Assembly (NCBI GenBank): GCA_020851395.1
Contig: JADZCW010000078.1
Coordinates: forward strand, 1 to 7,566
Origin: Phycisphaeraceae bacterium
Lineage (GTDB): Bacteria > Planctomycetota > Phycisphaerae > Phycisphaerales > Phycisphaeraceae
Length of the DNA stretch: 7,566 nt
Direction: 5' to 3'
In this document: in pieces, positions 4,476 through 7,566 of the stretch
Layout: each line of letters starts with the position of its first letter
Numbering within the stretch: position 1 is the first letter of the stretch
Notes under the pieces: generated by a model
The model's input: only the letters and a program-made list of their open reading frames with translations
Databases searched by the model: none
What the model was told of the DNA's origin: nothing
Made by a program: the position numbers and the translations under genes

Positions 4476-6182
4476 ATGTCCACCGCATCCCCCGCATCCC
4501 GTGACCGCTCGACATCGCTGGCCGTCCTTCTCGCGCTGCTGATCGCGGGGTTCTACCTCTTCCTGACCACAGGGGCGGAGCTGTGGGACCGGGATGAGCC
4601 GCGCTTCGCGCGGGCGGCGGTCGAGATGGTGCGGACGGGCGATTACCTTGTGCCGCGCTTCAACGGGCAATTGCGGCCGGACAAGCCGGCGATGATCTAC
4701 TGGCTGATGTCCGTGCCGGTTCGTGTGCTGGGGGCGACGGAGGCGGCGGTGCGGATGCCCTCGGCGCTGGCGACGGGGGTTACGGCGTTTCTGACGTTCC
4801 TGATCGGACGGCGGCTGTACAACTCTCGCGTGGGGTTGTGGGCGATGCTGATCCTGCCGTCGTCGCTGCTGATGCTCTACATGGGCGGGGCGGCCACGGC
4901 CGACGCGGTGCTGCTGGCGTGGATCACGGCGGCGATCGCTTGCTTCGTCTTCGCCGTCACGGGCGAGGCGCGGTGGTGGCACTGGGTGCTGCTGGCGCTG
5001 ACGATGGGCGGGGCGCAACTGACCAAGGGGCCGGTGGGGCTGGCTGTGCCGCTCTTGACGATCCTCGCGGCGCTGCTGCTCGGACGTGCGAGAGAGGGGC
5101 GCGTCGCCACAGTGTCGATGGGCTGGGCTGGGGGGTGGTGGCTGGCGATCGCCGTGCTGCTGAGCATGGGGATCTTCGCGGCCTGGGGCATACCGGCCGA
5201 TCTGGCCACGGGAGGCCAGTTCGCCAGGCTGGCCCTGGGCAAGCATGTCCTGCAGCGGATGGTCCAGCCGATGGAGGGGCACGGCGGGTCGAATGTGCTG
5301 GTCTACCTCGCGACGTTGCCGGTTTATCTGATCGTGATCCTGGTGGGGTTTTTCCCGTGGATCGGCATGCTCCTGTCATCGCCCTTGCTCGGGCGGGAGC
5401 AGCGGACGGCCCAGGAGCATCGGGCCCGGGTCATCCTGCTGGCGTGGATCGTTCCCACGCTGGTGCTGATGAGCCTGGTGGTGACCAAGCTGCCGCACTA
5501 CATCCTGCCGATCTTCCCGGCCCTGGCCGTCGCCTCGGGCGAGGTGGTCGATCGGCTCGTGAGCGATCCGGGGGCGCGGGTCTCGCGATTCGGCAGGAAC
5601 TTCACCTTCATCCAGGCCGGCGTGATGATCCTGGGGATGGTCGTCGGCCCCTGGCTGCTGCATGACAAGTGGCTGGCCTTGTCGATTCTTCCCGGGGCGA
5701 TCGGGCTGCTCCTGGTGATGCTCGGGGCGTGGTACTGGCGGAAGCGCAACGTGACGCGGGCGGCGATGCACCTGGTCGCGGCGGGCGTGCTGCTGTTCGC
5801 CTGCCTGACGGTGTTCTTTTTCCCGGTGCTCGATGCACGCCTGAAGGTCTCCAGGACGTTGGCTCGCGTCGTGGAGATCAATCACCTGACACACCTTCCG
5901 ATCAGCGCCTCGGGGTACGAGGAGCCGAGCCTGGCGTTCTACCTGGACCAGCCGGTGGACCGGCCGCTGACGTTCCTGCCGCGGACGGGCGAGGCAATCT
6001 CGGCGTGGATGGGGTCGCCGGGGCCGGCCCTCTTGATCACCACGCGGGCGCTGCTGCGGGCCTCGCCCCCGCCGCCCGCCGACGTCCCGATCGTCGAGAT
6101 CTGGTCCCGGCCGACGATCATGTACGCCAAGGGCGTGTCGGTGGAGGTGGTGCTGCTGTGGCGGGGCGGCTCATCGCGGTGA
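4476..6182 (+). CDS. GT39/ArnT-like integral membrane glycosyltransferase
   Basis: This 568-residue polytopic protein resembles the PMT/ArnT family, which transfers a sugar from a polyprenyl-phosphate donor to lipid A, protein or another envelope acceptor on the outer face of the inner membrane. After a short Ser/Arg-rich N-terminus and the first membrane helix (about 14-32) comes the family loop WDRDEPRFARAAVEM (37-51), with acidic residues D38, D40 and E41 expected in catalysis or metal binding. It is followed by DKPAMIYWL (69-77), TADAVLL (141-147) and KLPHYILPIFPALA (338-351), another ArnT-like signature. I count roughly 11-13 hydrophobic segments up to residue 450, then a soluble C-terminal domain (451-568) expected outside the cytoplasm. 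The ATG at 4476 lacks a Shine-Dalgarno sequence, but the protein then starts right before the first helix. Donor and acceptor cannot be told, so no gene symbol is given. The next gene begins 41 bases downstream. Confidence 0.88.
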   Translation: MSTASPASRDRSTSLAVLLALLIAGFYLFLTTGAELWDRDEPRFARAAVEMVRTGDYLVPRFNGQLRPDKPAMIYWLMSVPVRVLGATEAAVRMPSALATGVTAFLTFLIGRRLYNSRVGLWAMLILPSSLLMLYMGGAATADAVLLAWITAAIACFVFAVTGEARWWHWVLLALTMGGAQLTKGPVGLAVPLLTILAALLLGRAREGRVATVSMGWAGGWWLAIAVLLSMGIFAAWGIPADLATGGQFARLALGKHVLQRMVQPMEGHGGSNVLVYLATLPVYLIVILVGFFPWIGMLLSSPLLGREQRTAQEHRARVILLAWIVPTLVLMSLVVTKLPHYILPIFPALAVASGEVVDRLVSDPGARVSRFGRNFTFIQAGVMILGMVVGPWLLHDKWLALSILPGAIGLLLVMLGAWYWRKRNVTRAAMHLVAAGVLLFACLTVFFFPVLDARLKVSRTLARVVEINHLTHLPISASGYEEPSLAFYLDQPVDRPLTFLPRTGEAISAWMGSPGPALLITTRALLRASPPPPADVPIVEIWSRPTIMYAKGVSVEVVLLWRGGSSR

Positions 6183-6211
6183 CGGACGGGGCGATGGACC
6201 CCGACTTGGCT

Positions 6212-6217
6212 TAGAAT
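6212..6217 (+). promoter_or_regulatory. Possible -10 element (TAGAAT) abutting the VKOR-DsbA gene
   Basis: TAGAAT matches the -10 consensus at five of six positions and ends 6 bases before the ATG at 6224. If used, transcription would start at or very near the start codon and give a leaderless mRNA, which would fit the absence of a clear Shine-Dalgarno sequence. No -35 hexamer is evident. Cotranscription with the glycosyltransferase is the alternative. Confidence 0.22.
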
Positions 6218-6223
6218 TCGGGC

Positions 6224-7566
6224 ATGGCAGATCCCTCCTCCCTCTTTTCGCAAGAGCAAGATCCGCCCGCTGAACAGGGTGGGATTTCTACCCAAGCGGA
6301 CGGGCCGCTGCGGCCGTCGCTGGCGGCGGTGCTGATCCTGCTGATGCTGGCGGGGCTGGCGATCTCGGGCGTGCTGGCGGCGCAGGTCTGGACGCGCATC
6401 GACCTGCCGGGCTGCTCGATGAACGGGCCCGGCTGCGGTCAGGTGCTCGACACGGCCTGGTCGCGCTGGTTCGGCGTGCCGGTCAGCGCGATGGCGGCGG
6501 GTCTCTACCTGTTGCTGCTGGTGGTGCTGGTGATCCGGTTGACGGGTCCGCCGGCCGCGGTGACGGTGCGTCTGTGGTTTGTGCTGCTGGCCGGGGGGGC
6601 GGCACTGTGTGGGGCGGCGATCTGGTTCATCGGGCTGCAGGTCTTTGTCGTCGGCCAGGTCTGCAAGTGGTGCATGGTGGCGCATCTGGTCGGCCTGACG
6701 CTCGGGCACGTGATCTACTTCGCCGCGCCGGTGAGCCAGCGGGGTGACACGCCGGGGCGGCCGTTGCGTCCCTTCACCCCGGCGGCCCTTGGGCTGGTGC
6801 TGGTGGCGGTGCTCGCCGGCGGGCAGTGGATCGGCGCACCGGCCGAGACGGAACGGGTCGAAACGTCGGGGGATCTGATCCCGGCGGTGGCGCCGCAACC
6901 CGGTGAACCGGGGCTGTTGCGTGTGCAGGCGAACGATCGCTGGCTGACCCTATCGGCCGCGGCCGATCCGGCCGATCCCGGGCCGCCGATGGTGGGCCTG
7001 ACGGCGAGCACGACAGCGCCGTCCACAGGAACAAGCGACGAGCTGGCCGACATGACCGTCGTGCTGTTCTTCGACTACACCTGCGCCCACTGCCGACGGA
7101 TCCATGGTTATTTCGAGCAGGCGATGCGCCGGCACCCGGGCATGCGGGTGATCGAGCTGGTCATCCCGCGCGACACCGACTGCAACCCGCGCGTTGATCC
7201 AACCATGCAGCCCCCGGAGGCGGAGCATGCCTGCGAGTTGGCCCGGCTGAGCCTGGCGGCCTGGCGGGCGGACCCGGCGCGCTACCCGCAGATCTCACGC
7301 CTGCTCTGGGACTACAAGAAGTTCGTCACCCCCGACGACGCCCGGCAGGCTGTGGCGGAGGTTATCGGCGACCGCAACCTCGCCCGGGCTTTGGCTGATC
7401 CTTGGGTCAACGAGCGTCTGGTCGACAATCAGCGCTTGGTCTTGGAGATGACCGACAGGGCGATCCTGCCGATCTTCGCCTTCCCACACCATCTGACCGT
7501 CGGCGCGCCCAAGGACGAAGTGGGTTTCAAGGCGATCCTCGACGCGCAGCAGCCAGCCGCGCCTTC
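6224..7566 (+). CDS. VKOR family protein fused to a DsbA-like thioredoxin domain (C-terminus cut)
   Basis: The frame runs 447 codons to the window end without a stop. The product is a membrane disulfide-generating enzyme: the VKOR half reoxidises the attached thioredoxin-like half and passes electrons to quinone, replacing the DsbB/DsbA pair. The N-terminal tail (1-32) is polar. Five hydrophobic segments follow, at about 33-53, 84-105, 115-139, 147-167 and 186-204. The VKOR cysteines are present: C64-x6-C71 in the first extracytoplasmic loop and the CKWC centre (147-150), plus the conserved Ser-containing GVPVSAMAAG (85-93 region). A linker rich in Pro and Ala (205-270) leads to the thioredoxin-like domain with FFDYTCAHC (C287/C290) and a likely cis-Pro at 416 (LPIFAF). 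Two further cysteines, C320 and C337, may form a structural disulfide. An in-frame TAG at 6212-6214 fixes the ATG at 6224 as the first start. Only a short C-terminal piece should be missing. Confidence 0.92.
   Translation, partial: MADPSSLFSQEQDPPAEQGGISTQADGPLRPSLAAVLILLMLAGLAISGVLAAQVWTRIDLPGCSMNGPGCGQVLDTAWSRWFGVPVSAMAAGLYLLLLVVLVIRLTGPPAAVTVRLWFVLLAGGAALCGAAIWFIGLQVFVVGQVCKWCMVAHLVGLTLGHVIYFAAPVSQRGDTPGRPLRPFTPAALGLVLVAVLAGGQWIGAPAETERVETSGDLIPAVAPQPGEPGLLRVQANDRWLTLSAAADPADPGPPMVGLTASTTAPSTGTSDELADMTVVLFFDYTCAHCRRIHGYFEQAMRRHPGMRVIELVIPRDTDCNPRVDPTMQPPEAEHACELARLSLAAWRADPARYPQISRLLWDYKKFVTPDDARQAVAEVIGDRNLARALADPWVNERLVDNQRLVLEMTDRAILPIFAFPHHLTVGAPKDEVGFKAILDAQQPAAP

Noticed and set aside
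5939..6898. 319-codon minus-strand frame over the end of the glycosyltransferase and the start of VKOR
   Set aside because: The product is Arg/His/Gln-rich without domain signs, whereas the plus strand carries the intact VKOR cysteine pattern over the same bases.

Overview
The window is high-GC, densely coded bacterial DNA carrying seven protein genes, two of them cut by the window edges. The lifestyle suggested is a diderm bacterium: there is a polyprenyl-phosphate-sugar-type membrane glycosyltransferase and a membrane VKOR fused to an extracytoplasmic thioredoxin domain. McsA/McsB outside a ctsR-clpC operon, a long class II aldolase, several genes with weak or absent Shine-Dalgarno sequences and the VKOR-DsbA fusion together fit Planctomycetota (Phycisphaerae-like) best. 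That assignment is an inference from gene content; no rRNA or marker gene is present to prove it.

Layout. Positions 1-181 (minus strand) hold the first 60 codons of an unrecognised protein. A divergent, relatively AT-rich intergenic region (182-493) with a 7-bp dyad and a possible leader hairpin separates it from mcsA (494-988). mcsA overlaps mcsB (985-2046) by 4 bases (GTGA), so the zinc-finger adaptor and the protein-arginine kinase are probably translationally coupled. About 145 bases later, a two-gene unit (2191-2661 and 2665-3174, 3 bases apart) encodes two small stand-alone CBS-pair proteins. Then fba (3366-4388), a class II fructose-bisphosphate aldolase, has its own -10-like element and a very clear intrinsic terminator (4423-4454). 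A GT39/ArnT-like membrane glycosyltransferase (4476-6182) follows, and 41 bases later a VKOR-DsbA fusion (6224 to the window end) that lacks only its extreme C-terminus.

How the genes relate. McsAB forms a protein quality-control module: arginine phosphorylation marks proteins for Clp degradation in Firmicutes, and the key kinase residues are conserved here. The CBS pair looks like an adenine-nucleotide-sensing regulatory pair, with a canonical ribose-binding Ser-x-x-Asp in only one of four CBS repeats; its target is unknown. Fba is core glycolysis/gluconeogenesis and appears monocistronic. The last two genes act at or beyond the inner membrane (envelope glycosylation and disulfide formation), but nothing seen proves a functional link between them.

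I found no mobile elements, CRISPR arrays, tRNA or rRNA genes. Most of the window is ordinary chromosome. The points worth a second look are a substitution in the McsB allosteric motif, several intergenic dyads, and the asymmetric CBS pair. I do not see convincing evidence for a wholly new system.
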